DNA from: an uncultured Micrococcaceae bacterium
Lineage (GTDB): Bacteria > Actinomycetota > Actinomycetes > Actinomycetales > Micrococcaceae
DNA: 64,000 nucleotides
Assembly: GCA_947502645.1 (NCBI GenBank)
Contig: CANNAD010000003.1
Coordinates: 180,622 to 244,621, forward strand
Reading direction: 5' to 3'
The translations under genes and the position numbers were made by a program. The notes under the pieces are model-generated. The model worked only from the letters and a program-made list of their open reading frames with translations, made no database searches and was not told the origin of the DNA. This document shows, piece by piece, positions 55,056-64,000 of the stretch (its first letter is position 1; every line of letters begins with the position of its first letter).

Positions 55056-56063
55056 ATGGGCATCCACCAGTACGACGACAGCACAGCCTCCCCCGCACTG
55101 CATTCGTTCCACGATTCCTCTGAACGTATTCTCGCGGCCATGGACACCGTCATCGACGGGAAGCCGGCGGCCACCCGGACCGCCCTGACGGTGCTGCTGG
55201 CACAGGGACACCTCCTCGTCGAGGACGTACCCGGGGTGGGTAAGACCATGCTCGCAAAAACTCTGGCGCGCACAGTGGACTGCAGTGTGACCAGAATCCA
55301 GTTCACTCCTGATCTTCTCCCCTCTGACGTCACCGGCGTCTCGATCTACAACCAGGACACCCACAGTTTCGAGTTCCGCCAGGGCCCTGTGTTCGCTAAC
55401 CTCGTCATCGGTGATGAAATCAACCGTGCCTCCGCCAAAACGCAGTCAGCGCTACTGGAATGCATGGAAGAGCACCAGGTTACGGTTGACGGGAAAACCC
55501 ACCGGCTCGGCGATCCATTCATGGTGGTTGCCACCCAGAACCCCATCGAGATGGAGGGTACCTACCCCTTGCCGGAAGCACAGCGGGACCGGTTCATGGC
55601 GCGGATATCCATGGGCTACCCCGATGCCCAGTCGGAAATGGACATGCTGGAGAGTCACCAGGGCAGCTCCCCGCTCGAGTCGATCAGACCCGTGGTCTCG
55701 GGAACCGATATCGCCGCCATGATCGGCATCGTCAGGAGTCTGCACGTCTCCACCGCCGTCAAGGAGTACACGGTGGCCCTGGGGCGCGCCACCAGAGAAC
55801 ATCCTCACCTCAAACTAGGCGCCAGCCCGCGCGCTCTGCTGCAGCTTCTGCGCGCGGCCAAGGCCTCCGCAGCTCTGCAGGGCCGCGATTTCGTCCTGCC
55901 CGACGACGTCGCAGGCATGTCCGATGCCGTGCTGGCACACCGCCTCATCCTGGACCGCAAGGCATCGAGCAGCGGCGAAACACCCTCCGGGGTGATCGCA
56001 GCAATTCTGGCGGCAACCCCCGTCCCCGCAACAACACAAAACCGGGCCATGGCCCGGCGATAG
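55056..56063 (+). CDS. MoxR-family AAA+ ATPase
   Basis: A 335-aa AAA+ chaperone thought to help mature partner proteins. Walker A GVGKT is in LLVEDVPGVGKTMLAKTLA near residue 57, Walker B and arginine-finger region in VIGDEINRASAKTQSALLEC, sensor 1 in VATQNPIEMEGTYPLPEAQR, and the lid GASPRALLQLLRAAKA. GAAGG lies just before the ATG. It begins a three-gene operon with a DUF58 and a transglutaminase protein, a conserved trio in actinobacteria and other bacteria. Confidence 0.93.
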   Translation: MGIHQYDDSTASPALHSFHDSSERILAAMDTVIDGKPAATRTALTVLLAQGHLLVEDVPGVGKTMLAKTLARTVDCSVTRIQFTPDLLPSDVTGVSIYNQDTHSFEFRQGPVFANLVIGDEINRASAKTQSALLECMEEHQVTVDGKTHRLGDPFMVVATQNPIEMEGTYPLPEAQRDRFMARISMGYPDAQSEMDMLESHQGSSPLESIRPVVSGTDIAAMIGIVRSLHVSTAVKEYTVALGRATREHPHLKLGASPRALLQLLRAAKASAALQGRDFVLPDDVAGMSDAVLAHRLILDRKASSSGETPSGVIAAILAATPVPATTQNRAMARR

Positions 56064-56079
56064 GCAGGGGCTGACCGTC

Positions 56080-57483
56080 GTGAATCTCCTGGCGCGGCTC
56101 CCGGGAAAAACGCTGACCCCCAGAGGCTGGGGGTTCATGGCCGCTGGGCTCCTGGCCCTCCTGTTTGCAGATTTTTTCGGCCGGCGCGACCTGCTGCACC
56201 TCGGCGTCTTCCTGATAGTGCTGCCGCTGCTGTCCGTGGCTACGGTGACCCTGATGAAACCGCGGCTACGGGTTGAACGGCACGTGGAACCGCCGTCGGT
56301 GTCAACGGGAGCAACAGCGCGCATTCAGCTCATGGTTACCGCCAAAGGGCCCGTGCCTGGAACATCGCTCCTGACGGAGGGGCTGCCAGCCACCTTTGGC
56401 CGGGCCCCCACCTACACCTACGGCGCCTCACACAACGGTGAGGAAACGGCATCCTACGAATACCGCATCCGCTCCTCCAACCGGGGAATGTTTCCGTTGG
56501 GTCCGGTCGCCGTCGAATCCGCAGATCCGTTCGGCCTCGGACGGGCCAGACATACGGCCGGGCCTGTCGATCACCTCATCGTGACCCCCTCCCCCATCGA
56601 ACTTCCCGCAAGCACTCTCTCCGGAACACGCGGACTGGAAGGAAACGCGGCCACCCGCCGTCAGGCCAATCCGAGTAACGACGACGTCATGACGCGCGAG
56701 TACAGGCATGGGGACCCGATGCGGCGAGTTCACTGGGCAGCCACCGCACGCCACGGCGAACTCATGGTCCGGCAGGAGGAGTCTGTGTCGACACCGCAGG
56801 CCACCATCATCCTGGATCGGCGGGAGACCAGCCACAACGGCGGCTACCCGCTGCCCGCTTCTCTGGCTGCGGGGCAGGTGCGAAGCTCGGAATCATTCGA
56901 ATGGTGCGTCACCACGGCTGTTTCCGTTCTGATGCAGTTCATCGACCAGGGACACACGGTGCGTTTCCTCGACCAGGACGCCGCTCCCGCGCTCCGGAGT
57001 TCACCCTCCTCGCACCACGCGGATGCAGAAGAGTTCACCGGCCCGGCAGGGTTCCATGATGTGGCCGAGGGCCTCGCCGCGCTCGCACTCTCATCGCCGC
57101 AGTCGGATTCCACCGGCTCCCCACGGAACCGACGCTCCGCTTCCGCGAGTCCGCAAGCTAACACCACAGCGTTCGGGGAACCGCTGATGGACAGGCTCGC
57201 CCACCAGGCTATGCACGGGCCGATCGTCGCGCTGCTCGGCACCATGACAACCGAGGAAGCACACCGGCTGGCACCGGCCGCCGGGTATGGCTCCCATGCT
57301 TTCGCGCTCCTGGTCACGAACCGGCCGGGCGCCGCCCACCCGGTGCTCGACATTCTCCGACGCGCAGGCTGGCATGCCCTCGCCGTATCTGCGCAGACGC
57401 CCATCGAGGCCGCCTGGTCCTTCTTTGATGACCCTGCCCTCCCTGAGTCCGTCCGGGCCACAGCCCAGTCAGGCTCCGTATGA
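56080..57483 (+). CDS. DUF58 domain-containing protein
   Basis: A 467-aa membrane-anchored protein. Two hydrophobic helices at residues 18-32 and about 40-56 (LGVFLIVLPLLSVATVTLM) are followed by a beta-rich region and the DUF58 motif REYRHGDPMRRVHWAATARH near residue 208, then a vWA-like fold. The C-terminal region includes a serine-rich insert (SSPQSDSTGSPRNRRSASAS). The GTG start lies 16 bases after moxR, and the stop overlaps the next start by four bases. Exact role unknown; the triad is linked to envelope function in other bacteria. Confidence 0.88.
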   Translation: MNLLARLPGKTLTPRGWGFMAAGLLALLFADFFGRRDLLHLGVFLIVLPLLSVATVTLMKPRLRVERHVEPPSVSTGATARIQLMVTAKGPVPGTSLLTEGLPATFGRAPTYTYGASHNGEETASYEYRIRSSNRGMFPLGPVAVESADPFGLGRARHTAGPVDHLIVTPSPIELPASTLSGTRGLEGNAATRRQANPSNDDVMTREYRHGDPMRRVHWAATARHGELMVRQEESVSTPQATIILDRRETSHNGGYPLPASLAAGQVRSSESFEWCVTTAVSVLMQFIDQGHTVRFLDQDAAPALRSSPSSHHADAEEFTGPAGFHDVAEGLAALALSSPQSDSTGSPRNRRSASASPQANTTAFGEPLMDRLAHQAMHGPIVALLGTMTTEEAHRLAPAAGYGSHAFALLVTNRPGAAHPVLDILRRAGWHALAVSAQTPIEAAWSFFDDPALPESVRATAQSGSV

Positions 57484-59726
57484 CAGCGCGCAGCCATGCC
57501 CACTGGCTGATTTCCGCAGCCGTCGGTCTCGCCGTCCTGCTCTGCACCATCAGCCTCAACGGCATCATCGACAATCGTGCGTGGGTTCCAGGCGTCCTGA
57601 CCACCGTGCCCGTCGTCCTTCTGGCCATGTCCCTGGCCCGGAGCCTGCGACTGCCCGCGCTACTGGCGCCCGTCCCCGGGGTCCTGGCACTCATCGCCGC
57701 GCTCACAGCGCAGTTCTCCCCCAACGCCAACGCCCTGGGTTTCATCCCCAACCAGGCAACGTTCCAGTATCTGCCCCTACTCATCAGCCGCGCGGAAAGC
57801 ACCATCATGTCCCAGGTAGCCCCGGTGCTCCCCACGGACGGAATCCTGCTGATGGCCAGCGCGGCCGTGGGTGTGGTGACCATCATCGTGGACACGCTCG
57901 CTGTATCGCTGCGTATGCCGGCAGTGAGCGGCCTCGGCCTGCTCGCACTCCTCGTCGTTCCCGCCGTCGTTCTCCCCGACAGCATCAGCCTCCCCGCTTT
58001 CCTCGCTGCAGCAGCAGGGTTCCTCATCGTGCTCGGCACTGCACACGCCCTTGAACAACGACGACGCACCACTGACCGCACCCGCGGCGTGCTGTTCCGG
58101 CGTGGAACCGCCGTCGCCATCGTCTGCATGACCGCCACGGCCGTCCTCCCGCTGGCGATCCCAGGCTTCACCAGCGGCTCCTTTCCGCACGGCTCCCGAC
58201 TGGACATGTTCGGCAGCGGCACAGGACTCAATCCGGTAGTGAGCCTGGGACGCGACCTCCGCAACCCGCAAGGATTCGGCCGCATCACGTACGCCACCAA
58301 CTCCGACGAACCGCTCTACCTCCGCTCCACCACCCTGGAAAACTTCAGTGGCGACCGGTGGGAACCCGAGCCGCGCGAAGTGGACCGGCGTGCGGGGCTG
58401 GACGTCATAGGCGAAGGATCGATCCTTCGTCAGATGGAGTTTCAGGACACCACTCTCACCCGCATTACCACGGGAAGTTTCAACAGTCCGTGGCTGCTGA
58501 CACCCTATGCCCCGCTCTCCGTCGACGGCATTGAGGGCAACTGGACCTGGGACCCCAAAACGCTGACCATTCTGGGGGACAACACGACAACAACCCGGCA
58601 GGACTACATGGTCCTCAGCATCGACCCGAATGCCACCCGCCGACAACTCTCATCAGCACCAGCCGCGTTCCCCGGCATGGTCGACGACCGCTTTTTTGCC
58701 GTCCCCAACGGCACCCCGGAGATCGTCAGCGACACCGCCCTGCGCGTCACGCAGAACAGGCCGAACAGCTACGAAAAAGCCCTCGCCATTCAGGACTACC
58801 TGCGCGGACCAGATTTCAGTTACTCCCTGGACGCACCAGTCGACGGCGGCTACGACGGCAACAGCATGGATGTCATCGCCGCTTTCCTGGAGGAGCGGTC
58901 CGGCTACTGCGTGCACTACGCGGGCTCCATGGCCGTTATGGCCCGCATTGCCGGCATCCCGAGCCGGATCGCCATCGGATACGTGCCCGGCACCAGTACC
59001 GGAGAAACAGTCCCCGGTCTGGGCGGCCAGGAGCTCAAAGAGTATTCCGTCAACTCACGTGACGCGCACGCGTGGCCAGAACTGTATTTCGAGGGAGTCG
59101 GCTGGGTTGCCTTCGAACCGACACCATCACGCGGCGTCGTCCCTGAATACGCGCAGGACGACGTTCCGGACGGCGGGGACGACGAACCGGATGCGCTGGA
59201 CCCTCGCCGGGACCGGCCCGCCCCACAACCTTCAGTGCAGAGCGAGACCGAACCTGCCGTCGATCAAGCGGCGGGAGGAGGATCATCCAGCGGTCAGGAC
59301 GTAACCTGGGTGGCCGTCGTCGTGCCGGGGCTCCTCCTTCTGGGACTGCTTCCCTGGGGAATCCGCCGACTGCGCAGGCGTACAGCGCTCAGGGGCGGCA
59401 CCGCCGTCGCAGCATGGCAGGAACTTCGTGACACTGCCGTTGATCTTGGGCACCCGCTAGCGGTCTCGGACACGCCACGCACCTTCGCCGCGCGTCTGGC
59501 CGCACGCACGGACCTTGGTGACGCCGACGCCGTCGCGCTCCACCGCCTGCGCTCAGCATACGAAAAGGCTCAGTACGGCAAAGAACCGCTATCCGTCAGG
59601 CGCTCTTCGGATGAATCCCTGTGGCAGGACCTGAATACTGTCCGTGAGGCACTGACGAGCAGGGCCTCACGGACAGACCGCCTCCGGGCGGCGCTATGGC
59701 CGGCGTCCCTGTGGCGGAGGTCCTGA
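57480..59726 (+). CDS. Transglutaminase-like membrane protein (DUF3488/DUF4129 type)
   Basis: A 748-aa protein with about six to seven N-terminal transmembrane segments (residues 1 to about 225), an extracytoplasmic region, and a transglutaminase-like domain. The catalytic cysteine is in EERSGYCVHYAGSMAVMARI near residue 480, and the histidine and aspartate in NSRDAHAWPELYFEGVGWVA. A low-complexity linker leads to another helix (VTWVAVVVPGLLLLGLLPWG, about residues 610-630) and a C-terminal cytoplasmic DUF4129-like region ending in KAQYGKEPLSVRRSSDE. Third gene of the moxR operon, overlapping DUF58 by four bases. Substrate unknown. Confidence 0.88.
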   Translation: MTARSHAHWLISAAVGLAVLLCTISLNGIIDNRAWVPGVLTTVPVVLLAMSLARSLRLPALLAPVPGVLALIAALTAQFSPNANALGFIPNQATFQYLPLLISRAESTIMSQVAPVLPTDGILLMASAAVGVVTIIVDTLAVSLRMPAVSGLGLLALLVVPAVVLPDSISLPAFLAAAAGFLIVLGTAHALEQRRRTTDRTRGVLFRRGTAVAIVCMTATAVLPLAIPGFTSGSFPHGSRLDMFGSGTGLNPVVSLGRDLRNPQGFGRITYATNSDEPLYLRSTTLENFSGDRWEPEPREVDRRAGLDVIGEGSILRQMEFQDTTLTRITTGSFNSPWLLTPYAPLSVDGIEGNWTWDPKTLTILGDNTTTTRQDYMVLSIDPNATRRQLSSAPAAFPGMVDDRFFAVPNGTPEIVSDTALRVTQNRPNSYEKALAIQDYLRGPDFSYSLDAPVDGGYDGNSMDVIAAFLEERSGYCVHYAGSMAVMARIAGIPSRIAIGYVPGTSTGETVPGLGGQELKEYSVNSRDAHAWPELYFEGVGWVAFEPTPSRGVVPEYAQDDVPDGGDDEPDALDPRRDRPAPQPSVQSETEPAVDQAAGGGSSSGQDVTWVAVVVPGLLLLGLLPWGIRRLRRRTALRGGTAVAAWQELRDTAVDLGHPLAVSDTPRTFAARLAARTDLGDADAVALHRLRSAYEKAQYGKEPLSVRRSSDESLWQDLNTVREALTSRASRTDRLRAALWPASLWRRS

Positions 59727-59732
59727 AGAACG

Positions 59733-61214
59733 TCAGGAAGCGGTGGGGTCTGCGATTCCGACGTACTGGGTGTAGAGGTACTCTTCGATACCCTCGGAAC
59801 CGCCCTCGCGGCCGAGCCCCGACTGCTTGACTCCGCCGAAGGGAGCCGCCGCGTTGGAGACAACTCCAGCGTTCAGACCCAGCATGCCCGTGTCGAGGCG
59901 TTCGCCCATGCGCAGACCGCGGTTCAGGTCCCGGGTGAACACGTAGGCCACCAGCCCGTACTCAGTGTTGTTGGCCAGCGCTACTGCCTCGTCCTCCGTG
60001 GAGAAACGGACGATCGGCGCCACGGGCCCAAAGATCTCCTGCTGCAGGATTCTGGAGCTCGCGGGGACGTTGGTGAGAATGGTCGGCTCGTAGAAGTATC
60101 CGTCGCCGTCCACCGGCTGACCGCCGAGAACGCATTCCGCGCCGTCCTCAAGAGCGTCCGAGACCAGCGAATGCACCTTGTTCCGTGACTTCTGGTCAAT
60201 GAGCGGGCCAACCGTGGAGTGTTCCTCCGTGCCGCGGGCCGGCTTCGTGGCGCCCATCTTCTCTGCGAAGCGCGCCGCAAATTCATCGGCCACGGATTCG
60301 TGGACAATGAATCGATTTGCTGCTGTGCACGCCTCGCCCATGTTGCGGAGTTTGGCCAGCATGGCACCCTGGACAGCTGCATCTAGGTCGGCGTCCTCAA
60401 AGACGAGGAACGGGGCATTGCCGCCGAGCTCCATCGAGGTGCGCAATACCTTTTCCGATGCATCGGCCAGCAGACTCCGGCCCACTTCGGTTGAACCCGT
60501 GAAGGAAAGCTTGCGCAGACGGTCATCCTTGATCAACGGACCGGTGACCTCTCCGGCATTCCTCGTCTGGATGATGTTCAGAACGCCAGCCGGCAGTCCG
60601 GCTTCCTCGAGCACTGCTGCGAAGAGCAGGGAGGTCAGGGGCGTGAGTGTGGCTGGCTTGAGCACCATGGTGCAGCCGGCGGCGATCGCAGGAGCGATTT
60701 TTCGCGTTGCCATGGCCAACGGGAAGTTCCACGGCGTGATCAGCAGGCAGGGGCCCACAGGCTTCTTGTTGACCAGCAGCCGGCTCTTGCCGTCCGGGGA
60801 TGTGCTGTATCGGCCGGAGGTACGAACGGCTTCTTCGGAGAACCAGCGCAGGAACTCGGCCCCGTAGGTCACCTCGCCCTTGGCTTCAGCCAGGGGCTTG
60901 CCCATTTCAAGCGTCATGAGAAGCGCAAATTCGTCCGCCCGCTCTGTCACGAGCTCAAAGGCACGACGCAGAATTTCTCCGCGCTCACGGGCGGGCGTTC
61001 TGGCCCAGCCCTCCTGGGCGGCGACGGCGGCGTCCAATGCCGCTGCACCATCCTCCGCGCTGGCGCTGGCGATGGTCTTCAGGATTTTGCCGGTAGCCGG
61101 GTCCTCGACGTCGATGGTTGCGCCTTGGGAGCCGTCCTTCCAGCTCCCTCCGATGAGGATCCCGCCGGGGACCTTGTCCAGAATTTCCTTTTCGCGCTCA
61201 GCGGTGATTGCCAC
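59733..61214 (-). CDS. gabD: NAD(P)-dependent succinate-semialdehyde dehydrogenase
   Basis: Oxidises succinate semialdehyde to succinate, the last step of GABA breakdown. The 493-aa aldehyde dehydrogenase shows LLITPWNFPLAMATRKIAPA near residue 155, the cofactor loop LSFTGSTEVGRSLLA, the general-base glutamate in MELGGNAPFLVFEDADLD, the nucleophile in NMGEACTAANRFIV near residue 292, and EIFGPVAPIVRFSTEDEAVA. The combination with PWNFP and FGGVKQSGLGREGG fits the GabD group, although other semialdehydes are possible. The start is a GTG with GGAGG six bases upstream. No gabT or transporter is adjacent. It converges on the moxR operon. Confidence 0.87.
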   Translation of the reverse strand: MAITAEREKEILDKVPGGILIGGSWKDGSQGATIDVEDPATGKILKTIASASAEDGAAALDAAVAAQEGWARTPARERGEILRRAFELVTERADEFALLMTLEMGKPLAEAKGEVTYGAEFLRWFSEEAVRTSGRYSTSPDGKSRLLVNKKPVGPCLLITPWNFPLAMATRKIAPAIAAGCTMVLKPATLTPLTSLLFAAVLEEAGLPAGVLNIIQTRNAGEVTGPLIKDDRLRKLSFTGSTEVGRSLLADASEKVLRTSMELGGNAPFLVFEDADLDAAVQGAMLAKLRNMGEACTAANRFIVHESVADEFAARFAEKMGATKPARGTEEHSTVGPLIDQKSRNKVHSLVSDALEDGAECVLGGQPVDGDGYFYEPTILTNVPASSRILQQEIFGPVAPIVRFSTEDEAVALANNTEYGLVAYVFTRDLNRGLRMGERLDTGMLGLNAGVVSNAAAPFGGVKQSGLGREGGSEGIEEYLYTQYVGIADPTAS

Positions 61215-61343
61215 GTGCAGCCTCCAATAGTTTTTTGCCGTTCGGGGATGCCGGCTCTGGCCGGTTTTCTTTCAAGGTAGCCGGACGGCGGAAACGCTGT
61301 CCATGCAGATGTGCACCAAGGTTCGCCTTGGCTCTTGTGCGAT

Positions 61344-61355
61344 AGTACAAGTACT
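61344..61355. promoter_or_regulatory. Short palindrome between gabD and rsmI
   Basis: AGTAC-aa-GTACT is a perfect inverted repeat immediately after the rsmI stop and 130 bases upstream of gabD. It may belong to the gabD promoter; no consensus is recognised. Confidence 0.2.
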
Positions 61356-62210
61356 CTACTGCCCGCGGGCCGCCAATACGGCGGCGTACAATTCCCGTTT
61401 GCTCAGCCGTGCGTCCTCCGCCACGGACGCCACTGCGTCCTTGAGCCGAATCCCGCCTGCCACCAACGTATCCACAGCCGCCACATGATCCGCAGGGTCC
61501 TGGGGAGCGTCGTCCGGTGCGCCCGCCACGACCACGGCAATCTCGCCGCGGACCTCATGGGTTTCGGCCCAGAGCAGGAGCTCCTCCAGCGGACCCCGGA
61601 GAACCTCTTCATAGAGCTTGGTCATTTCCCTGGCCACAGCAGCCGGCCGGTCGGCGCCGAATCCCTGGGCGAGCGCCCGCAGCATCACTTCCAGACGATG
61701 CGGTGCCTCAAAGAACACCATGGTGCGCGGCTCCCGCGACAGCTCTGCGAGCCGGGCCTTGCGCTCCCCGGGTTTCCTCGGCAGGAAACCTTCGAAACAG
61801 AAGCGGTCCGTAGGAAGTCCCGAGAGCGTCAGCGCGGTGAGTACCGCGGAGGGACCGGGAGCAGTGCTCACATGCAGTCCCTCGGCAACGGCGGCTTCGA
61901 CCAACCGGTACCCGGGGTCCGATACGGAAGGCATTCCCGCGTCCGTCACCATGAGCACGTTGCTACCGGCGCGCACCAGATCCAGCAGTTCTGCGGTTCG
62001 GGTTGCCTCGTTGTGCTCGTGATAGCTGATGATCCGTCCAGCGGGTGTAATCCCGAGCCCCTGGAGCAGCCGATGCAGCCTACGGGTGTCCTCGGCGGCA
62101 ATCACATCCGATCCCGCGAGCAGCTCACGCAGTCTCGCCGAAGCGTCTCCAATATTTCCAATGGGCGTTCCGGCCAGGGTGATTTCTCCAGCAGCTGTTT
62201 CCTCTTGCAC
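61356..62210 (-). CDS. rsmI: 16S rRNA (cytidine1402-2'-O)-methyltransferase
   Basis: Methylates the ribose of C1402 in 16S rRNA using SAM. The 284-aa tetrapyrrole-methylase-fold enzyme carries ITLAGTPIGNIGDASARLRE, VIAAEDTRRLHRLLQGLG, ISYHEHNEATRTAELLDLV, MVTDAGMPSVSDPGYRLVEA, APGPSAVLTALTLSGLP and FEGFLPRKPGERKARLAEL. I chose the GTG at 62210 because a -10-like TAAGCT ends six bases upstream, suggesting a leaderless transcript; a TTG at 62213 is the alternative. Divergent from pmt across 42 bases, as in mycobacteria. Confidence 0.93.
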   Translation of the reverse strand: MQEETAAGEITLAGTPIGNIGDASARLRELLAGSDVIAAEDTRRLHRLLQGLGITPAGRIISYHEHNEATRTAELLDLVRAGSNVLMVTDAGMPSVSDPGYRLVEAAVAEGLHVSTAPGPSAVLTALTLSGLPTDRFCFEGFLPRKPGERKARLAELSREPRTMVFFEAPHRLEVMLRALAQGFGADRPAAVAREMTKLYEEVLRGPLEELLLWAETHEVRGEIAVVVAGAPDDAPQDPADHVAAVDTLVAGGIRLKDAVASVAEDARLSKRELYAAVLAARGQ

Positions 62211-62252
62211 CAACCCAGCTTAGTTCGCATCCAGCCCGGTAGCATTGATCCA
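62211..62252. promoter_or_regulatory. Compact divergent promoter region rsmI/pmt
   Basis: Only 42 bases separate the two start codons. TAAGCT on the minus strand and TAGCAT on the plus strand (62240-62245) each end six or seven bases before their GTG. Neither gene has a ribosome site, so both may be leaderless. No good -35 hexamer is seen for either. Confidence 0.4.
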
Positions 62253-63872
62253 GTGAGCCAGACGACCACCGACCCCTCCCCTGACGGGTCATCCGCGCCC
62301 CTGGCCCAGCGGGTCACTTCGATTCCGACGGCATTTACCGAGGCCATGCTGCGGCTGCGTCTTGACGGCCCACGTGCCACCCACGGGCTGCTGGTCTGGG
62401 CTGTTCCCGTGTTCGCCGCCGTAGTGGGTGGACTGCTGCGGTTCATCCGCCTCGGAGAACCCGATTCGCTGATCTTCGATGAGACGTACTACGTCAAGGA
62501 TGCATACTCCTTCCTCATCTCGGGCTATGAGCGCGAATGGCTGGAGAACGCCAACGAGTCCTTCAACGCCGGCTCGCTGGACAAACTGGGGCCCGGCCCG
62601 GAGTACGTTGTCCACCCGCCCGTGGGCAAATGGATGATTGCCTTCGGCATGCTGCTCTTCGGTGCGGACAACAGCTTCGGATGGAGGTTCTCCGCGGCTG
62701 CCATTGGGACACTGTCTATTCTGCTCGTCGCTTTCGCCGCGCATAAGCTCTTCCGGTCCTCAGCCCTGACCGGCATCGCAGCCCTGCTGATTGCCGTGGA
62801 CGGGCATCATCTGGTCCAGTCACGGACCTCACTGCTCGATATTTTCCTGATGTTCTGGGTCATCGCAGCCTTCTGCGCCCTGCTCCTGGACCGGCAGCAG
62901 TTCCGGCGTCGCCTTGCCTCGCTCATGGCCGGCTCCATCCCAGGCCAGCTCCTCTACGGGCCGTGGGTCCTCTGGCGACCGTGGCGCCTGGCGGCCGGCG
63001 TCTGCCTCGGCCTGGCCATCGGCACCAAATGGTCCGGATTGTTCTATCTGGCTGCGTTCGGACTGATGACGGTCCTGTGGGATATGAACGCCCGTCGTAT
63101 CGCAGGTGTCCGGTACTGGGTCACGGCAGGCATCATGCGCGACGGCCTCTACGCGTTCGTCTGCATGGTGCCCGTAGCGGCGCTCACATACCTCGGCACC
63201 TGGACGGGGTGGCTTCTCTCCGACGATGCCTACGGCAGGCGCTGGGCGCAGGACCATCCCTCCCCAGTCTGGGGATGGATCCCGGACTCGCTCCGCTCCC
63301 TCGCCGAGTACCACCGCAGCGCCTTCAATTTTCACCAGGGGCTCAGCTCCGACCACTCCTACGAATCGACCCCCAATACATGGTTATTCATGGGCAGGCC
63401 CACGTCCTTCCACTACGAGGACCCGAAGCTGGGTGAAGCCGGCTGTCAGGTGGAGCAGTGCTCACAGGCCATCACTTCCGTTGGCAATCCGCTGATCTGG
63501 TGGTCAGCGGCCCTGTGCCTGCTGGTCCTGCTGTTCTACTGGATCGGACGGCGTGACTGGCGTGCCGGAGCGATTCTCGCCGGGGTCGCTGCCGGGTACC
63601 TCCCCTGGTTCATGTACCCGGAAAGAACCATCTTCTTCTTCTATTCGATTGTCTTCCTCCCATTCCTCATTCTGGCGCTGACGTACTGTCTCGGGCTTGT
63701 CCTGGGCCCGGCCAACGCTGCGCCGGCCCGCAGGACCAAGGGGGTCCTAGCCGTTGGGCTCTTTGTGACGGCAGCAGTGGCGGTCAGCGCTTTCTTCCTC
63801 CCCGTCTGGACGTCTCAGACCATCCCCTATGACATGTGGCGTCTGAGAATGTGGATGCCGAGCTGGATCTAG
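62253..63872 (+). CDS. pmt: Protein O-mannosyltransferase (Pmt-type, GT39)
   Basis: A membrane enzyme that moves mannose from a polyprenyl-phosphate donor to Ser/Thr of secreted proteins. The 539-aa GT-C protein has about ten to eleven transmembrane helices. The first extracytoplasmic loop carries the catalytic acidic pair in PDSLIFDETYYVKDAYSFL near residue 70. PPVGKWMIAFG and the second loop FNFHQGLSSDHSYESTPNTW match the family. The GTG at 62253 is chosen, not earlier in-frame starts inside rsmI, and a TAGCAT -10 is spaced for leaderless translation. Corresponds to Rv1002c in M. tuberculosis, also divergent from rsmI. The secreted EPS-locus proteins could be substrates, which is speculation. 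Confidence 0.93.
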   Translation: MSQTTTDPSPDGSSAPLAQRVTSIPTAFTEAMLRLRLDGPRATHGLLVWAVPVFAAVVGGLLRFIRLGEPDSLIFDETYYVKDAYSFLISGYEREWLENANESFNAGSLDKLGPGPEYVVHPPVGKWMIAFGMLLFGADNSFGWRFSAAAIGTLSILLVAFAAHKLFRSSALTGIAALLIAVDGHHLVQSRTSLLDIFLMFWVIAAFCALLLDRQQFRRRLASLMAGSIPGQLLYGPWVLWRPWRLAAGVCLGLAIGTKWSGLFYLAAFGLMTVLWDMNARRIAGVRYWVTAGIMRDGLYAFVCMVPVAALTYLGTWTGWLLSDDAYGRRWAQDHPSPVWGWIPDSLRSLAEYHRSAFNFHQGLSSDHSYESTPNTWLFMGRPTSFHYEDPKLGEAGCQVEQCSQAITSVGNPLIWWSAALCLLVLLFYWIGRRDWRAGAILAGVAAGYLPWFMYPERTIFFFYSIVFLPFLILALTYCLGLVLGPANAAPARRTKGVLAVGLFVTAAVAVSAFFLPVWTSQTIPYDMWRLRMWMPSWI

Positions 63873-63905
63873 GTGCGGGCTATGGGGTTTCGAAGCGTGT
63901 CAGCA

Positions 63906-64000
63906 TTAATGGGCGGCGATACCCGATTCGAGACTCGCGGCCTGACGCCGGCGTCGTTCTTCCTGCGCCAGCTTGGACCGCTCCCGACGACGACGGCTCG
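63906..64000 (-). CDS. Possible C-terminus of a minus-strand gene (partial)
   Basis: One minus-strand frame is open from the window edge to a TAA at 63906-63908 and reads RERSKLAQEERRRRQAASLE before ending in SGIAAH. The charged, helical character suggests a real C-terminal tail. Too little is visible for a family; the other frames are also open for part of this stretch. Confidence 0.3.
   Translation of the reverse strand, partial: SRRRRERSKLAQEERRRRQAASLESGIAAH

Overview
The window looks like chromosome from a high-GC actinobacterium, most likely a member of the Micrococcaceae (Arthrobacter/Pseudarthrobacter type). This is inferred from the high GC, many GTG/TTG starts, several apparently leaderless genes, an RpfB with three DUF348 repeats and a G5 domain, a SCO4848-type membrane protein, SufU, Pmt-type mannosyltransferase and LAL regulators. 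No 16S rRNA is present, so the genus is not proven.

Layout. 1-0.5 kb: a frameshifted AbiEi/DUF559-type gene cut by the window edge. 1-2.8 kb: biotin carboxylase/BCCP (accBC) behind a tandem repeat and an operator-like palindrome. 2.9-9.5 kb: an MHS-family transporter and an LpdA-type flavoprotein (minus), divergent from a purine nucleoside salvage group punA-pmmB-deoC plus a small membrane protein. 9.5-17.3 kb: mfd, a DUF2505 protein, a SCO4848-family protein, nhaA, and the sufS-sufU pair.

17.4-38.4 kb is the main accessory region: an exopolysaccharide (EPS) locus. One minus-strand operon runs from an undecaprenyl-phosphate sugar transferase (38383) through a lipoprotein, a Wzx-like flippase, a giant secreted LamG/PKD protein, a DUF1972 glycosyltransferase, a CDP-alcohol phosphotransferase, a Wzz-like protein with a degenerate BY-kinase domain, and a Wzy-like polymerase. 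Most junctions overlap. A second minus-strand operon (22167 down to 17452) holds a TagD-like cytidylyltransferase, a GT4 enzyme, an acyltransferase-SGNH protein and rfbA. Between them lies the only plus-strand gene, a secreted beta-helix protein, whose N-terminal module is homologous to the C-terminal module of the giant protein. Two tandem LAL/LuxR ATPase regulators (38.9-44.2 kb) sit upstream of the first operon, and the spacer contains a terminator-like hairpin and a 36-bp interrupted palindrome. Taken together this reads as a Wzx/Wzy-dependent EPS system with CDP-alcohol decoration and two secreted proteins sharing an anchoring or binding module.

44.3-45.4 kb: a decayed ISL3-family insertion sequence with two internal deletions. 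45.6-54.9 kb: a conserved housekeeping block on the minus strand: pth, rplY, prs, glmU, tRNA-Gln, an ABC-F ATPase, rsmA, rpfB, tatD. ispE, which often follows rsmA in actinobacteria, is missing here. 55-59.7 kb: a moxR-DUF58-transglutaminase triad (plus). 59.7-63.9 kb: succinate-semialdehyde dehydrogenase, rsmI, and divergent pmt, with a possible C-terminus of another minus-strand gene at the right edge.
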